Under the pieces are notes generated by a model. It did no database searches and had not been told where the DNA came from. It saw only the letters and a list, made by a program, of their open reading frames with translations. A DNA stretch of 64,000 nucleotides from assembly GCA_022376925.1 (NCBI GenBank), contig JAIOJX010000025.1, forward strand, positions 100,281,608 to 100,345,607, read 5' to 3'. This stretch comes from Tragulus kanchil (taxonomy: Eukaryota > Chordata > Mammalia > Artiodactyla > Tragulidae). This document shows, piece by piece, positions 46,316-59,799 of this stretch (the stretch's first letter is position 1; every line of letters starts with the position of its first letter). The position numbers and the translations under genes were made by a program.

Positions 46316-48528
46316 TCTGGAGAGTAAGGCATCATATCTAAAAAAATATCTAAATGAAATTGTACATCTGTCACCCTAATGGATTAAACATGAAGTCAGT
46401 ACTTCCCTCTAGATACAACAACAAATGAAATTTCATCTGATAAACTTGCTATTTTCAAGAAAGCAGATAAGCAAATCTGGAATGGGGATCTAGATAAGTA
46501 AATTTTGATGGAAGGATAAAGAAATAATAAGTCCTGTGTCTGAACAGAATACTGTGTGAGTTTTGGGCTGGAAGTGGCTGGGTAGACAGGGTCTAGTGTA
46601 ATCAGAGCACTTGGATGAATGTTGACAAGTGAATTAGTGATAATAGAGAGAAGGAGGCTCCATATGTGTAACTATCCCACCCTTGATGGGTTGTGCTGAG
46701 TTGAACAGGTGAAGAACAATAATGGTGATACCTGATATTTACTTATATCTTCACAGATTTCAGAGCATTTTCTCCACCTATTATTTTATCATCACGAAAA
46801 GGGTTGGAACTAAGATGAAGCAAGTGAGGAACCAAGGGTGCAAACTTCAAGGAGGTGCTCATTCTGGGGGTTCTGTAAATGTCCTGACATCGCTCTGATC
46901 TAGGCTGTCATGGTGAGAAGAGATATCATTTAACTCTGTGTAAGACACCAGGGAAGTTAGGTACATAGAACTTAAGGGCAAGTGTCACTAATAGTGTGGA
47001 ATCTTTAAACACGTGTCCTCCTGACTGCTGGGGAAAATGCAATTTTCACTCTATTTCAGACAACCTCAGTAAGGACTTACATTACATGAATTTGCAAAAC
47101 TATATATTTGCAAGATAAAAAGCCATACTACACTTATTTGCTATGAAATGATCACAAATAATGGCAAACTGAAGTCAGTAAGATTTCAGCCTTGGAATCC
47201 TTCATTACATTTGAGGCATTTTCATTTCAGAAAGATGCAAACACATTGGAAACAATTTAGGGCATGATTTAAAAAATTAGTAGAGAAAACGAAGGTTTGA
47301 TTTATGAGGACAGATTAAAGCAGACAAATGCCTATTACTTGGCTAAGTGACAATCAGGAATATGTTAAGGATCTACAGATATTAGGAGACTGTAAATATG
47401 GGTCATACAAAGGAATTTTCTTTATCTGGAGAGTAAGGCATCATATCTAAAAAAATATCTAAATGAAATTGTACATCTGTCACCCTAATGGATTAAACAT
47501 GAAGTCAGTACTTCCCTCTAGATACAACAACAAATGAAATTTCATCTGATAAACTTGCTATTTTCAAGAAAGCAGATAAGCAAATCTGGAATGGGGATCT
47601 AGATAAGTAAATTTTGATGGAAGGATAAAGAAATAATAAGTCCTGTGTCTGAACAGAATACTGTGTGAGTTTTGGGCTGGAAGTGGCTGGGTAGACAGGG
47701 TCTAGTGTAATCAGAGCACTTGGATGAATGTTGACAAGTGAATTAGTGATAATAGAGAGAAGGAGGCTCCATATGTGTAACTATCCCACCCTTGATGGGT
47801 TGTGCTGAGTTGAACAGGTGAAGAACAATAATGGTGATACCTGATATTTACTTATATCTTCACAGATTTCAGAGCATTTTCTCCACCTATTATTTTATCA
47901 TCACGAAAAGGGTTGGAACTAAGATGAAGCAAGTGAGGAACCAAGGGTGCAAACTTCAAGGAGGTGCTCATTCTGGGGGTTCTGTAAATGTCCTGACATC
48001 GCTCTGATCTAGGCTGTCATGGTGAGAAGAGATATCATTTAACTCTGTGTAAGACACCAGGGAAGTTAGGTACATAGAACTTAAGGGCAAGTGTCACTAA
48101 TAGTGTGGAATCTTTAAACACGTGTCCTCCTGACTGCTGGGGAAAATGCAATTTTCACTCTATTTCAGACAACCTCAGTAAGGACTTACATTACATGAAT
48201 TTGCAAAACTATATATTTGCAAGATAAAAAGCCATACTACACTTATTTGCTATGAAATGATCACAAATAATGGCAAACTGAAGTCAGTAAGATTTCAGCC
48301 TTGGAATCCTTCATTACATTTGAGGCATTTTCATTTCAGAAAGATGCAAACACATTGGAAACAATTTAGGGCATGATTTAAAAAATTAGTAGAGAAAACG
48401 AAGGTTTGATTTATGAGGACAGATTAAAGCAGACAAATGCCTATTACTTGGCTAAGTGACAATCAGGAATATGTTAAGGATCTACAGATATTAGGAGACT
48501 GTAAATATGGGTCATACAAAGGAATTTT
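46316..48528. repeat. Direct duplication, pair 14 (46316-47419 / 47425-48528)
   Basis: Offset exactly 1109, 5-base spacer. Unique AT-rich DNA with a weak MIR-like patch near 46.73-46.85 kb. Confidence 0.97.
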
Positions 48529-50588
48529 AAGAGTGTTATAAGATAGTACTAGGAATAAAATGTGAAATTGCAGACAAGAAGAAAAGGACTTTGGAAAGGG
48601 GATTCATTAAGTTGTTAAGCAAAACATACAATAAGGGAAAAGAAAGGTAAGAGAAAGAGGAGAAGAAAAAAAAGAAAAGGAGCATAAAGAAAAAGAAAGG
48701 AAAAGAAAACAATAGAGAAAAGAAAGAAGAGAGAAAGGGAAAGTGGTGGGATCGTTATCATAACTTTAATAAATGAATATTCATTGGTGACTTACTAAAT
48801 ACAGAATCCAGACAATATAAGGAATCCTTCTGTAAAATAGCTCTGTTTTAAAAAAGAAGGTAACAAAATAAAGAAAGAAAAAGGAAACTATGTCTTATTC
48901 TACCATATCTAGTAATAGGAAATATTAGAAATAAATTTTGGCAGGTCTCAGGAGGCATAAACATCTCTGCAGAAACCTGAGCCAATCAAGGAGATTGTAT
49001 GAACACCATACCTCAGGGAACAAGGCTGCTACTAAATCAAAAGAAGATAGTAATGGAGAACTGATGAAGCCGTCCGTGCAAAGCCATTGTTGCTATGAAA
49101 TTCAGGGCCTGGGCATAGGAACTTGCCAACCTTTGGCTAGCTTGCTATACATAATAGTTACTATAATTGAAACTGAATTGTAAGATTGCCATGGCACACA
49201 TCCGACTTCAAAAATACAACACATAATAATGCTATTAAAATAAAGACACCTGGAAATAACCTACTATAGTCCCATCATCTCTTTGTAGCTGGCATCTGCC
49301 TTCCTGAGCATGCTTCGTGTTTCTTTCTTCTACTATAAAATTCCAAAGTGGGGAAAAAGGCACTCCTTTTAGGTGAATCACAAGATCAATAGGGGCAAGC
49401 ACCAACTAGGTTCCAAACACTGTGCCAGCCTGGCAAACTGAAGTCAGTAAGATTTCAGCCTTGGAATCCTTCATTACATTTGAGGCATTTTCATTTCAGA
49501 AAGATGCAAACACATTGGAAACAATTTAGGGCATGATTTAAAAATTAGAGAAAACGAAGGTTTGATTTATGAGGACAGATTAAAGCAGACAAATGCCTAT
49601 TACTTGGCTAAGTGACAATCAGGAATATGTTAAGGATCTACAGATATTAGGAGACTGTAAATATGGGTCATACAAAGGAATTTTAAGAGTGTTATAAGAT
49701 AGTACTAGGAATAAAATGTGAAATTGCAGACAAGAAGAAAAGGACTTTGGAAAGGGGATTCATTAAGTTGTTAAGCAAAACATACAATAAGGGAAAAGAA
49801 AGGTAAGAGAAAGAGGAGAAGAAAAAAAGAAAAGGAGCATAAAGAAAAAGAAAGGAAAAGAAAACAATAGAGAAAAGAAAGAAGAGAGAAAGGGAAAGTG
49901 GTGGGATCGTTATCATAACTTTAATAAATGAATATTCATTGGTGACTTACTAAATACAGAATCCAGACAATATAAGGAATCCTTCTGTAAAATAGCTCTG
50001 TTTTAAAAAAGAAGGTAACAAAATAAAGAAAGAAAAAGGAAACTATGTCTTATTCTACCATATCTAGTAATAGGAAATATTAGAAATAAATTTTGGCAGG
50101 TCTCAGGAGGCATAAACATCTCTGCAGAAACCTGAGCCAATCAAGGAGATTGTATGAACACCATACCTCAGGGAACAAGGCTGCTACTAAATCAAAAGAA
50201 GATAGTAATGGAGAACTGATGAAGCCGTCCGTGCAAAGCCATTGTTGCTATGAAATTCAGGGCCTGGGCATAGGGAACTTGCCAACCTTTGGCTAGCTTG
50301 CTATACATAATAGTTACTATAATTGAAACTGAATTGTAAGATTGCCATGGCACACATCCGACTTCAAAAATACAACACATAATAATGCTATTAAAATAAA
50401 GACACCTGGAAATAACCTACTATAGTCCCATCATCTCTTTGTAGCTGGCATCTGCCTTCCTGAGCATGCTTCGTGTTTCTTTCTTCTACTATAAAATTCC
50501 AAAGTGGGGAAAAAAGGCACTCCTTTTAGGTGAATCACAAGATCAATAGGGGTCAAGCACCAACTAGGTTCCAAACACTGTGCCAGCC
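48271..50588. repeat. Direct duplication, pair 15 (48271-49430 / 49431-50588)
   Basis: Abutting; offset 1160 to 1158. Differences in A runs and a lost 'gt' (attagtagag vs attagag). Overlaps pair 14, so about 258 bases occur three times. Confidence 0.97.
48629..48750. repeat. Purine-rich (GAAA/GGAA) low-complexity tract (copy at about 49789-49905)
   Basis: About 120 bases with almost no pyrimidines on the plus strand. The 74-codon reverse frame over it (Phe/Ser/Leu only) is a composition artefact. Confidence 0.85.
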
Positions 50589-50760
50589 ATATCTCTTTAA
50601 TAACCTCCTATTCTGTTGAGATCCATACCATCCATTTCACAGATTAAAAATCTGAGGTCAAAGAAGTTAAGTAATTTTCCCCAAATCACTTACACAGTAA
50701 GAGAAAGAGCCAGTCAGGAATAGAATTGACTGCTTATCATCAAAGCATTTCCATTATACT
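50553..50760 (-). repeat. MIR SINE
   Basis: 'ggttccaaacactgtgccag', 'catttcacagattaaaaatc', 'tgaggtcaaagaagttaagt', 'aaatcacttacacagtaaga': clear reverse MIR. Confidence 0.85.
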
Positions 50761-51357
50761 CAACACTCAGCAAGCTGCCTAGTGTATAACATATAGTAAG
50801 CATGCAATTAATGTGTATGAACTGATTTGAAGGGAATTGCTGATATAATTGAGATATGAAAAGAATTTCCAATAAATCTGGTCATGATTTGTTGAATTAT
50901 ATATGAGCCAATTACAGCCACATCTATAAAATGGCATCTTTTAAGGACAAAGCATCCTTTGCCTTCTTTGGTACTTATGTTACCACAAAATATACCAGAT
51001 TTCTTCTGTCTCAAACAAACAGAAAATGGACTCAACATCTGAATTAGCATTTCAATAAATGCTAAACTTTTGTAAAACAATATATATATGACCACTTCAT
51101 GCCTTGTATGATATTAGACTGAGAAATAAGACTGATAATCAATATGTAGTATTGATTAATAGTAAGTCAATATAAAAAAGTAAATATAAATATAAAAATA
51201 AACATAAAAATACTGTTAATATGTTTCAAAGAACATATAGAAAAATGACACCCTTTCTAAATTTAGCTTATAATTTCACTTGAAGGAAAGATAAAAATAC
51301 ATAGGGAAGCTAAACAAATCAAAGTTTAAATAGCCATTTGAGATTTGATTTCCAGAA
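50761..51357. other. AT-rich non-coding DNA
   Basis: Includes an (ataaa)n-like patch at about 51170-51220. No gene seen. Confidence 0.5.
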
Positions 51358-51770
51358 GATTTAATTCAACTAATATTTAAGGAATTCCTCCTATGCACCA
51401 GAACATATTTTAGGCTTCAACAGACAAAGACTAAGATGGGCTAACTGGCCTTGAGAATCCTGCAGTCCAGCTAGGGAGAAAAACTGGTAAATGCAGGGTT
51501 TTAAAACAGACTGATTAGCACTTTAGAGAAAGACATATAGTGCTAAGGAATGCAGGTGAGAAAAGGTTTAATTTTGGTGACAGTGAGCCTGATGGTTTAA
51601 TCAACGAAGATTTCCCAAAGGAGGTGAGGCCCAAGCTGGGTCCTGATGAACAAACTGGAGTTTTCCAGGCCAACGAGGGAGAACACTCCAAGAAGAGGAA
51701 ACATTATACACTAGTCTACCCAGGTATAAAAATAAGAGGAGAAAGTGGCAGATAGGGAGAAGGAATTCTT
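51358..51770 (-). repeat. L2 LINE fragment
   Basis: 'ttcaactaatatttaaggaa', 'cctatgcaccagaacatatt', 'gatttcccaaaggaggtgag', 'ctgggtcctgatgaacaaac': reverse of L2 3' region. It accounts for the 71-codon frame at 51540. Confidence 0.65.
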
Positions 51771-51903
51771 ATTGTCAAAAGTGCTAATATTTGATTGAGA
51801 GGATAGTATAATTATGACTTAAAACTAATCAGTTTTTTCAGGTCCACTTGAATGCTGACAAGTACTGAGATGAGTTCAAGGCCATCTCAAGTAGGACCTT
51901 AAC

Positions 51904-54053
51904 ATCCCAACCAGCATATTGGCAAGCTTCCTTCTTCACTGTAGGGTAAATCATTAAGAGGAATGTTTTCAGACTACATAAGCTAAAACATGCTTACCTA
52001 TTTGTCTCAGCATATCTAATATATGAAGACCATCATTAACATTTTATAAATCATCTATTATATAATTCAAATGTTTAATAGTGTTCAAGAGTACATCTAC
52101 TTTTTTTTGGAAATGAATCAAAATTGCAACAGAGACATCACAAAATATTTGATTAGTTAAACCTGAGAAGTGAGAATCATTTCTTTTGAATGGACAATTA
52201 CAGAAGGATATACACAGATCGGCATTGTTATGTTACAAATATTTGGAATTCAAATAAGTCTTAGAATCTCATGAATACTGCTGAGACACACTCTTTTTGT
52301 AGCACTGACTGTAAGGAACACAGTGCAATCAAAGTTATAAAAATTATAGACAATAACACAGTTACAGAATTCTGATGAGAATTTCAGGAACTAAACAGTT
52401 ATATTCTTCACTCTCACACAAAAATAAACCAGAAGACCGAGTGATGACATTCACTTTGCCCATTTCTAAGGTTAGGGAAACCTTTTGTATTAATTGTCTC
52501 CAAGTGAAAACAAAGAATAAGTTCATATATAATCCTGGACAAATTTAATTGAAACCTCATAAAGCATTCCACATGAATGGGTTTCAACAAAAATGTGATG
52601 TCCTTAAAGAATAACGAGCTCTAAAACTTCCTCTTCAAACATAATCAACATTGTCATTGAACTTGGTCACTCCTACCTCCTGTGAATGATTGCTTTTTGC
52701 AAATGAATTTTAACAGCATCTCCCCACTCCATTCTCAGCCATGTCCTTAGCTCTCCCTTTTTATTTTGTTGATTCTTAGAAACTGTCTATTTTTCTCTTA
52801 GCTGGGCTTCACCCATCACTTCTGCCTGAAATCAATTGCACCTTGAAGACATTGAGAGGTTGCTTCAGAAAGCTAAGACCTATCCCTTCCAAATCAAACC
52901 TAAATCAGGTATTGATTTAAATTAGATTAACTCCTGATAGTATACTTTGGTAACCTGATGTACAATCTTCACAGTAGAGTTTCACTTAAGAGGACAATCC
53001 CAACCACATATTGGCAAGCTTCCTTCTTCACTGTAGGGTAAATCATTAAGAGGAATGTTTTCAGACTACATAAGCTAAAACATGCTTACCTATTTGTCTC
53101 AGCATATCTAATATATGAAGACCATCATTAACATTTTATAAATCATCTATTATATAATTCAAATGTTTAATAGTGTTCAAGAGTACATCTACTTTTTTTT
53201 GGAAATGAATCAAAATTGCAACAGAGACATCACAAAATATTTGATTAGTTAAACCTGAGAAGTGAGAATCATTTCTTTTGAATGGACAATTACAGAAGGA
53301 TATACACAGATCGGCATTGTTATGTTACAAATATTTGGAATTCAAATAAGTCTTAGAATCTCATGAATACTGCTGAGACACACTCTTTTTGTAGCACTGA
53401 CTGTAAGGAACACAGTGCAATCAAAGTTATAAAAATTATAGACAATAACACAGTTACAGAATTCTGATGAGAATTTCAGGAACTAAACAGTTATATTCTT
53501 CACTCTCACACAAAAATAAACCAGAAGACCGAGTGATGACATTCACTTTGCCCATTTCTAAGGTTAGGGAAACCTTTTGTATTAATTGTCTCCAAGTGAA
53601 AACAAAGAATAAGTTCATATATAATCCTGGACAAATTTAATTGAAACCTCATAAAGCATTCCACATGAATGGGTTTCAACAAAAATGTGATGTCCTTAAA
53701 GAATAACGAGCTCTAAAACTTCCTCTTCAAACATAATCAACATTGTCATTGAACTTGGTCACTCCTACCTCCTGTGAATGATTGCTTTTTGCAAATGAAT
53801 TTTAACAGCATCTCCCCACTCCATTCTCAGCCATGTCCTTAGCTCTCCCTTTTTATTTTGTTGATTCTTAGAAACTGTCTATTTTTCTCTTAGCTGGGCT
53901 TCACCCATCACTTCTGCCTGAAATCAATTGCACCTTGAAGACATTGAGAGGTTGCTTCAGAAAGCTAAGACCTATCCCTTCCAAATCAAACCTAAATCAG
54001 GTATTGATTTAAATTAGATTAACTCCTGATAGAATACTTTGGTAACCTGATGT
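51904..54053. repeat. Direct duplication, pair 16 (51904-52961 / about 52997-54053)
   Basis: Offset 1092. The spacer (52962-52996) imperfectly repeats the start of copy two (cttcacagtagagtttcact against cttcactgtagggtaaatc). Unique DNA, ending at the 5' edge of a BovB fragment. Confidence 0.96.
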
Positions 54054-54268
54054 GAAGAACTGATTCATCGGAAAAGACCCTGATGCTGCGAAAGATTGAA
54101 GACAAAAGGAAAAGGGGGCAACAGAGGGTGAGAGGGTTAGATAGCATCACTGATTCAATCGACATGAATTTGAGCAAACTCTGGGAGATAGTGAACAAAT
54201 GGGAAGCCTGAGGTGCTGCAGTCCATGGAGTGGCAGAGTCGAATATGACTTAGTGACTAAATAATATC
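54045..54268 (+). repeat. BovB LINE 3' end (copy at 55203-55428)
   Basis: 'cctgatgtgaagaactgatt', 'gaccctgatgctgcgaaaga', 'gagggtgagagggttagata', 'tgctgcagtccatggagtgg', 'tgacttagtgactaaa'. Strongly 5'-truncated. Confidence 0.9.
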
Positions 54269-54557
54269 TACCATTTCCTACTGAATTCTGTTTTCCCGGT
54301 TCTGATAATTTGGCCTGATTCATGTATAAGGCTGTATCCTGCCCTTCCTTGGTTGATACAGTCTCTCTATTTGACTGTAGTCTTTGAGTCTTAACTCTCT
54401 TGATGTGGTCTTAACTCTGCTTTTCCTCTCTATTCTCCTTCAACTATTAACAAGTCTTACGGAGTCTTCATCCAAAATAAAACTAATTCTCCATCTCCTG
54501 TAATGTACTACACTAGTAACAATCCCTATTACTTCTTTTATCTGTGAAACTATTTTT

Positions 54558-54635
54558 TCTTTTTTAATTTTTGTAATGTTGTATTGGTTTCTGCTATACA
54601 ACAACAGAAATCAGCCATACATCTTGACTTTAGTA
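54558..54635 (-). repeat. L1 3' end fragment (copy at about 55716-55793)
   Basis: 'gtaatgttgtattggtttct', 'gctatacaacaacagaaatc': reverse of L1 3' UTR. A (TA)n(CA)n microsatellite follows at 54694-54724. Confidence 0.65.
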
Positions 54636-55850
54636 CTGAAACAGTTTCTCATTTGTCCTCCTTATTTCTTCTTTCTTCCAATCAAGGAGGATTTTATATA
54701 TATATATATATATACACACACACATTCCCATTAGAATAAAATTCAAAATCCTTTTCTATGATTTACCAAGTAATGCCTCCTTCTCTAACAGTTCTATATG
54801 GGATCAGAAGTTTTGCACCTCTTTTTCCTTCTTTTAGGAAAAGACTCTGATTCATTGACATTTTATTTCCAGGGACTAACATGAAACAAAATACCCAAAA
54901 TAATAGGTGCTTGGTCACTCCTACCTCCTGTGAATGATTGCTTTTTGCAAATGAATTTTAACAGCATCTCCCCACTCCATTCTCAGCCATGTCCTTAGCT
55001 CTCCCTTTTTATTTTGTTGATTCTTAGAAACTGTCTATTTTTCTCTTAGCTGGGCTTCACCCATCACTTCTGCCTGAAATCAATTGCACCTTGAAGACAT
55101 TGAGAGGTTGCTTCAGAAAGCTAAGACCTATCCCTTCCAAATCAAACCTAAATCAGGTATTGATTTAAATTAGATTAACTCCTGATAGAATACTTTGGTA
55201 ACCTGATGTGAAGAACTGATTCATCGGAAAAGACCCTGATGCTGCGAAAGATTGAAGACAAAAGGAAAAGGGGGCAACAGAGGGTGAGAGGGTTAGATAG
55301 CATCACTGATTCAATCGACATGAATTTGAGCAAACTCTGGGAGATAGTGAACAAATGGGAAGCCTGAGGTGCTGCAGTCCATGGAGTGGCAGAGTCGAAT
55401 ATGACTTAGTGACTAAATAATATCTACCATTTCCTACTGAATTCTGTTTTCCCGGTTCTGATAATTTGGCCTGATTCATGTATAAGGCTGTATCCTGCCC
55501 TTCCTTGGTTGATACAGTCTCTCTATTTGACTGTAGTCTTTGAGTCTTAACTCTCTTGATGTGGTCTTAACTCTGCTTTTCCTCTCTATTCTCCTTCAAC
55601 TATTAACAAGTCTTACGGAGTCTTCATCCAAAATAAAACTAATTCTCCATCTCCTGTAATGTACTACACTAGTAACAATCCCTATTACTTCTTTTATCTG
55701 TGAAACTATTTTTTCTTTTTTAATTTTTGTAATGTTGTATTGGTTTCTGCTATACAACAACAGAAATCAGCCATACATCTTGACTTTAGTACTGAAACAG
55801 TTTCTCATTTGTCCTCCTTATTTCTTCTTTCTTCCAATCAAGGAGGATTT

Positions 55851-55882
<32 letters not shown>

Positions 55883-56069
55883 TTCCCATTAGAATAAAAT
55901 TCAAAATCCTTTTCTATGATTTACCAAGTAATGCCTCCTTCTCTAACAGTTCTATATGGGATCAGAAGTTTTGCACCTCTTTTTCCTTCTTTTAGGAAAA
56001 GACTCTGATTCATTGACATTTTATTTCCAGGGACTAACATGAAACAAAATACCCAAAATAATAGGTGCT

Positions 56070-56846
56070 GAACAACAAAGGGAGCAAAATAATTAAAAAT
56101 AAATAAACTCAACAGACCTGGTTGAGATCAAGCATCTAGTCTTTGCACACAGATATGCTCACACATTCATATACTTTTGTTGAACACTATAATACTGTAA
56201 GGTATACAGGCATATTCCTTCTTAACCAGGAAGGAAAGTAAAATTTCTCAAAGTACCAGTATTATTTTCAGATCTTAACATAAATTCCTGAATCTAATCC
56301 CACTGCTTTGATTTTTTTCATGATCTACATAATCAAAACCATTGCTTAATTTAAAATCAAGTCAACTCTTGCTGACATTTCACCATGCAATTTTGTTCTA
56401 CCACAGAAGTTGTTTTTAAAAAGTCAAGAAAAAACCAACACACACTGGCTTTCTCTCCCTAAAAAGAGAACAAAGCACTCATCAATAAAAATCTCCAATA
56501 CAAACCTGCCACATTAAATCAAAGATGGGTTAAAGAAAAAGAATGTAATTTTTCTGGTGATAAGACCAATGGCTGGAGGCCAAAAGTCAATCGTCTGCTT
56601 GTTTTTGATAATTTAGTCCAAAAAGCTTGGAAATCTTTATACTGTTACTTCATTATATCACTTTAGAAATAAATCACAGTGCACTGTAAAGGCATAATTT
56701 TCCTAAATAAACTAACAACTGTGGCGTAAGGAGTCCATAATACAAGTGCTAACTGTCTGTTGCAAAGCCAGTCCAGGAGGGTAGCCACAGGAAGGCAGCC
56801 ACAAAAGCTCATCGTTCTTTCATCCAACAACCATTTACAGAGTACA
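56070..56846. other. Non-coding stretch, no repeat or gene recognised
   Basis: Unique-looking, AT-rich. Confidence 0.5.
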
Positions 56847-56854
56847 TAATTGTT

Positions 56855-57025
56855 ATCGTGACTGAGATCAGGATCTAAGACTGAAAGGTTCAAGACTCTT
56901 AAGTTTTGTACAAGTATATCACGCTAAACAAACCACTCAGTTACTTTATCCTTAAAACAAGGCTAATATAATATCCATCTCATAAGGTTGTGGTAAGGAA
57001 TAAGAAGACAAAATGAGTAAAATTT
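56855..57025 (+). repeat. MIR SINE (copy at about 57996-58165)
   Basis: 'aaaccactcagttactttat', 'ccttaaaacaaggctaatat', 'catctcataaggttgtggta'. Forward MIR 3' half. Confidence 0.65.
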
Positions 57026-57072
57026 CCACTATATAGTAAGATCTGAAAAACAATTTTCCCATGGAATATTGT

Positions 57073-57113
57073 TGTAAGTGAATTCTTTATCACTGAGCCA
57101 CTGAGGAAGTCTT
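57073..57113 (-). repeat. Bov-tA head scrap (copy at about 58214-58254)
   Basis: 'gaattctttatcactgagcc' and 'actgaggaagtct' match the reverse tRNA head only. Confidence 0.55.
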
Positions 57114-57159
57114 TGTATCTGTACGACATTGCCAAATTCCAAAATCAGAATATTTTTGT

Positions 57160-57565
57160 CACGCTCCCAAAAGATCCCCCATGCCCACTTGTAATTGTTC
57201 CTCTTCGCACTCCCAGGCCCATGCAAACTACTTCATTTCTGTCTCTGTAGAATTACCTTTTCTGATATTTCATATAAATGGAATTACACAATGTGTAGTC
57301 TTCAGTGCCTGGCTTTATCATGTCACATAAAGTAAAAGTGAGCCCTGTGATAGCATGTATCAGTAGCAAGTCCCTTTGTATTTGCTAAATACTATTCCAT
57401 TCTATGAATATGCAATGTTGTTCTAGTCATTAGTTGACTAACATTTGAGTTGTTTACAGGTTTTGAATACTACCAACATTACTTCCATAAACAGTCTCTT
57501 ACAAGTCTTTTTGTAGACACATTTTCATTTCTTTGGGCATATTCCTAAACACCTTCCTTTCCCAT
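57160..57565 (-). repeat. L1 LINE 3' fragment, old subfamily (copy at 58301-58706)
   Basis: 'gatatttcatataaatggaa', 'tgatagcatgtatcagtagc', 'aaatactattccattctatg', 'cattagttgactaacatttg', 'acacattttcatttctttgg': the reverse complement of L1 ORF2 end. Confidence 0.88.
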
Positions 57566-59125
57566 TTTACATGAAGGATCTGCCCCTGATGGTTTTTAAT
57601 ATTCCTTAGGGAGAGGAGTCAAGTTCTGAACTCTGCTCACTTGTAGCTATTACAACAGTTCATATGACAACATGGGAAAAGCACATCAATTCTTGTTTCC
57701 ACTCTTTTCCCCATAGATTTTCCTGTGACCTTGATAGAGAAGTAGTGTATCTCTCAGCACCTAAGTATTAGCCAAAGGCAGGAACTAGATGTTCTCTGAA
57801 GTGTTTTCTACCTCTAAAAGTGTATCATATTTTCAGTTACTAAAGAATTTATAAATGAACCAAAAACACAATCAGTGAATCATCTTCCTTGACTTTGGCA
57901 TTTTGGGAGCTGGCACTACGTGGGAGGCCCACACTAGTTACAGTGAATGATACAGAAAGTGAATGACAGAGAACACTGGTATCACCCTAATTGTTATCGT
58001 GACTGAGATCAGGATCTAAGACTGAAAGGTTCAAGACTCTTAAGTTTTGTACAAGTATATCACGCTAAACAAACCACTCAGTTACTTTATCCTTAAAACA
58101 AGGCTAATATAATATCCATCTCATAAGGTTGTGGTAAGGAATAAGAAGACAAAATGAGTAAAATTTCCACTATATAGTAAGATCTGAAAAACAATTTTCC
58201 CATGGAATATTGTTGTAAGTGAATTCTTTATCACTGAGCCACTGAGGAAGTCTTTGTATCTGTACGACATTGCCAAATTCCAAAATCAGAATATTTTTGT
58301 CACGCTCCCAAAAGATCCCCCATGCCCACTTGTAATTGTTCCTCTTCGCACTCCCAGGCCCATGCAAACTACTTCATTTCTGTCTCTGTAGAATTACCTT
58401 TTCTGATATTTCATATAAATGGAATTACACAATGTGTAGTCTTCAGTGCCTGGCTTTATCATGTCACATAAAGTAAAAGTGAGCCCTGTGATAGCATGTA
58501 TCAGTAGCAAGTCCCTTTGTATTTGCTAAATACTATTCCATTCTATGAATATGCAATGTTGTTCTAGTCATTAGTTGACTAACATTTGAGTTGTTTACAG
58601 GTTTTGAATACTACCAACATTACTTCCATAAACAGTCTCTTACAAGTCTTTTTGTAGACACATTTTCATTTCTTTGGGCATATTCCTAAACACCTTCCTT
58701 TCCCATTTTACATGAAGGATCTGCCCCTGATGGTTTTTAATATTCCTTAGGGAGAGGAGTCAAGTTCTGAACTCTGCTCACTTGTAGCTATTACAACAGT
58801 TCATATGACAACATGGGAAAAGCACATCAATTCTTGTTTCCACTCTTTTCCCCATAGATTTTCCTGTGACCTTGATAGAGAAGTAGTGTATCTCTCAGCA
58901 CCTAAGTATTAGCCAAAGGCAGGAACTAGATGTTCTCTGAAGTGTTTTCTACCTCTAAAAGTGTATCATATTTTCAGTTACTAAAGAATTTATAAATGAA
59001 CCAAAAACACAATCAGTGAATCATCTTCCTTGACTTTGGCATTTTGGGAGCTGGCACTACGTGGGAGGCCCACACTAGTTACAGTGAATGATACAGAAAG
59101 TGAATGACAGAGAGAACACTGGTAT

Positions 59126-59799
59126 ACACTCCCCCTGGCACGCAGAATCCAGGAATTACAAGTTGGCACTCGAAATAGGTCTCTTCTGCTTCTGATGTTC
59201 TTCTTTATCTCAGTTTCCTTCTCTGACCATATTTTCCAAGGTAGTCATTTTATTCAGATTAACCAGGCACACACATACACAAAGCATTACTGCAACTGAA
59301 CAAGGTGGCTAATTTTATCAAACACTTTTTAAAAAGTATAAATACAAGCAACAGTCAACACCTTCAAAGCCATCATCTCAATGATTAGGCATTTTTTTCA
59401 TTTATGCTGATATTTCTCACAGCACACTGAGATACTTCACTTTGGAATTGCCCTTCAAGCTGGCGACAGAGATGATTTTCAAAATTCATTTTTAAAATGT
59501 ATTTAATTTTTAATATAGAGTAAAAAGTATGAAAAGTTAAGTGGGCATGCATGTACCAATCACAAGCTTTAAAAAGTTCACTGTCATTGTGATGGAGGCT
59601 ATTTCTGCCCCTCCTCATGTCTACCACCTGTCAACTCCCTCTATCCTTATCCTGTATTTGATCATGGCTATTCCCAGATATATATTTATACTTTCCTATA
59701 GGTGTATCTTATCCTGAGTAATATATAATGGTGCTTTTCATACCAAAAATTTTACATAAAAATAAATATTTACATAGATGATATTATACTATCTGTATT
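59126..59799. other. Unduplicated non-coding DNA
   Basis: AT-rich; may include diverged L1 sequence continuing from the right. The 80-codon reverse frame is not gene-like. Confidence 0.45.

Larger units (their letters stand above)
53754..56069. repeat. Direct duplication, pair 17 (53754-54911 / 54910-56069)
   Basis: Offset 1156-1158, with the small change in the (TA)n(CA)n tract. Copies share two bases at the junction. Overlaps pair 16: the first 300 bases also exist at about 52662-52961. Confidence 0.97.
56847..59125. repeat. Direct duplication, pair 18 (56847-57987 / 57988-59125)
   Basis: Abutting copies, offset 1141-1143; one extra GA in copy two (gacagagaaca vs gacagagagaaca) near the end. 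Carries MIR, Bov-tA scrap and L1. Confidence 0.97.

Noticed and set aside
49692..49916. 74-codon Phe/Ser/Leu-rich reverse frame as a membrane peptide
   Set aside because: Low-complexity translation of a purine-rich tract.
51540..51755. 71-codon frame as a small protein
   Set aside because: It falls in sequence that matches the reverse of an L2 3' region.
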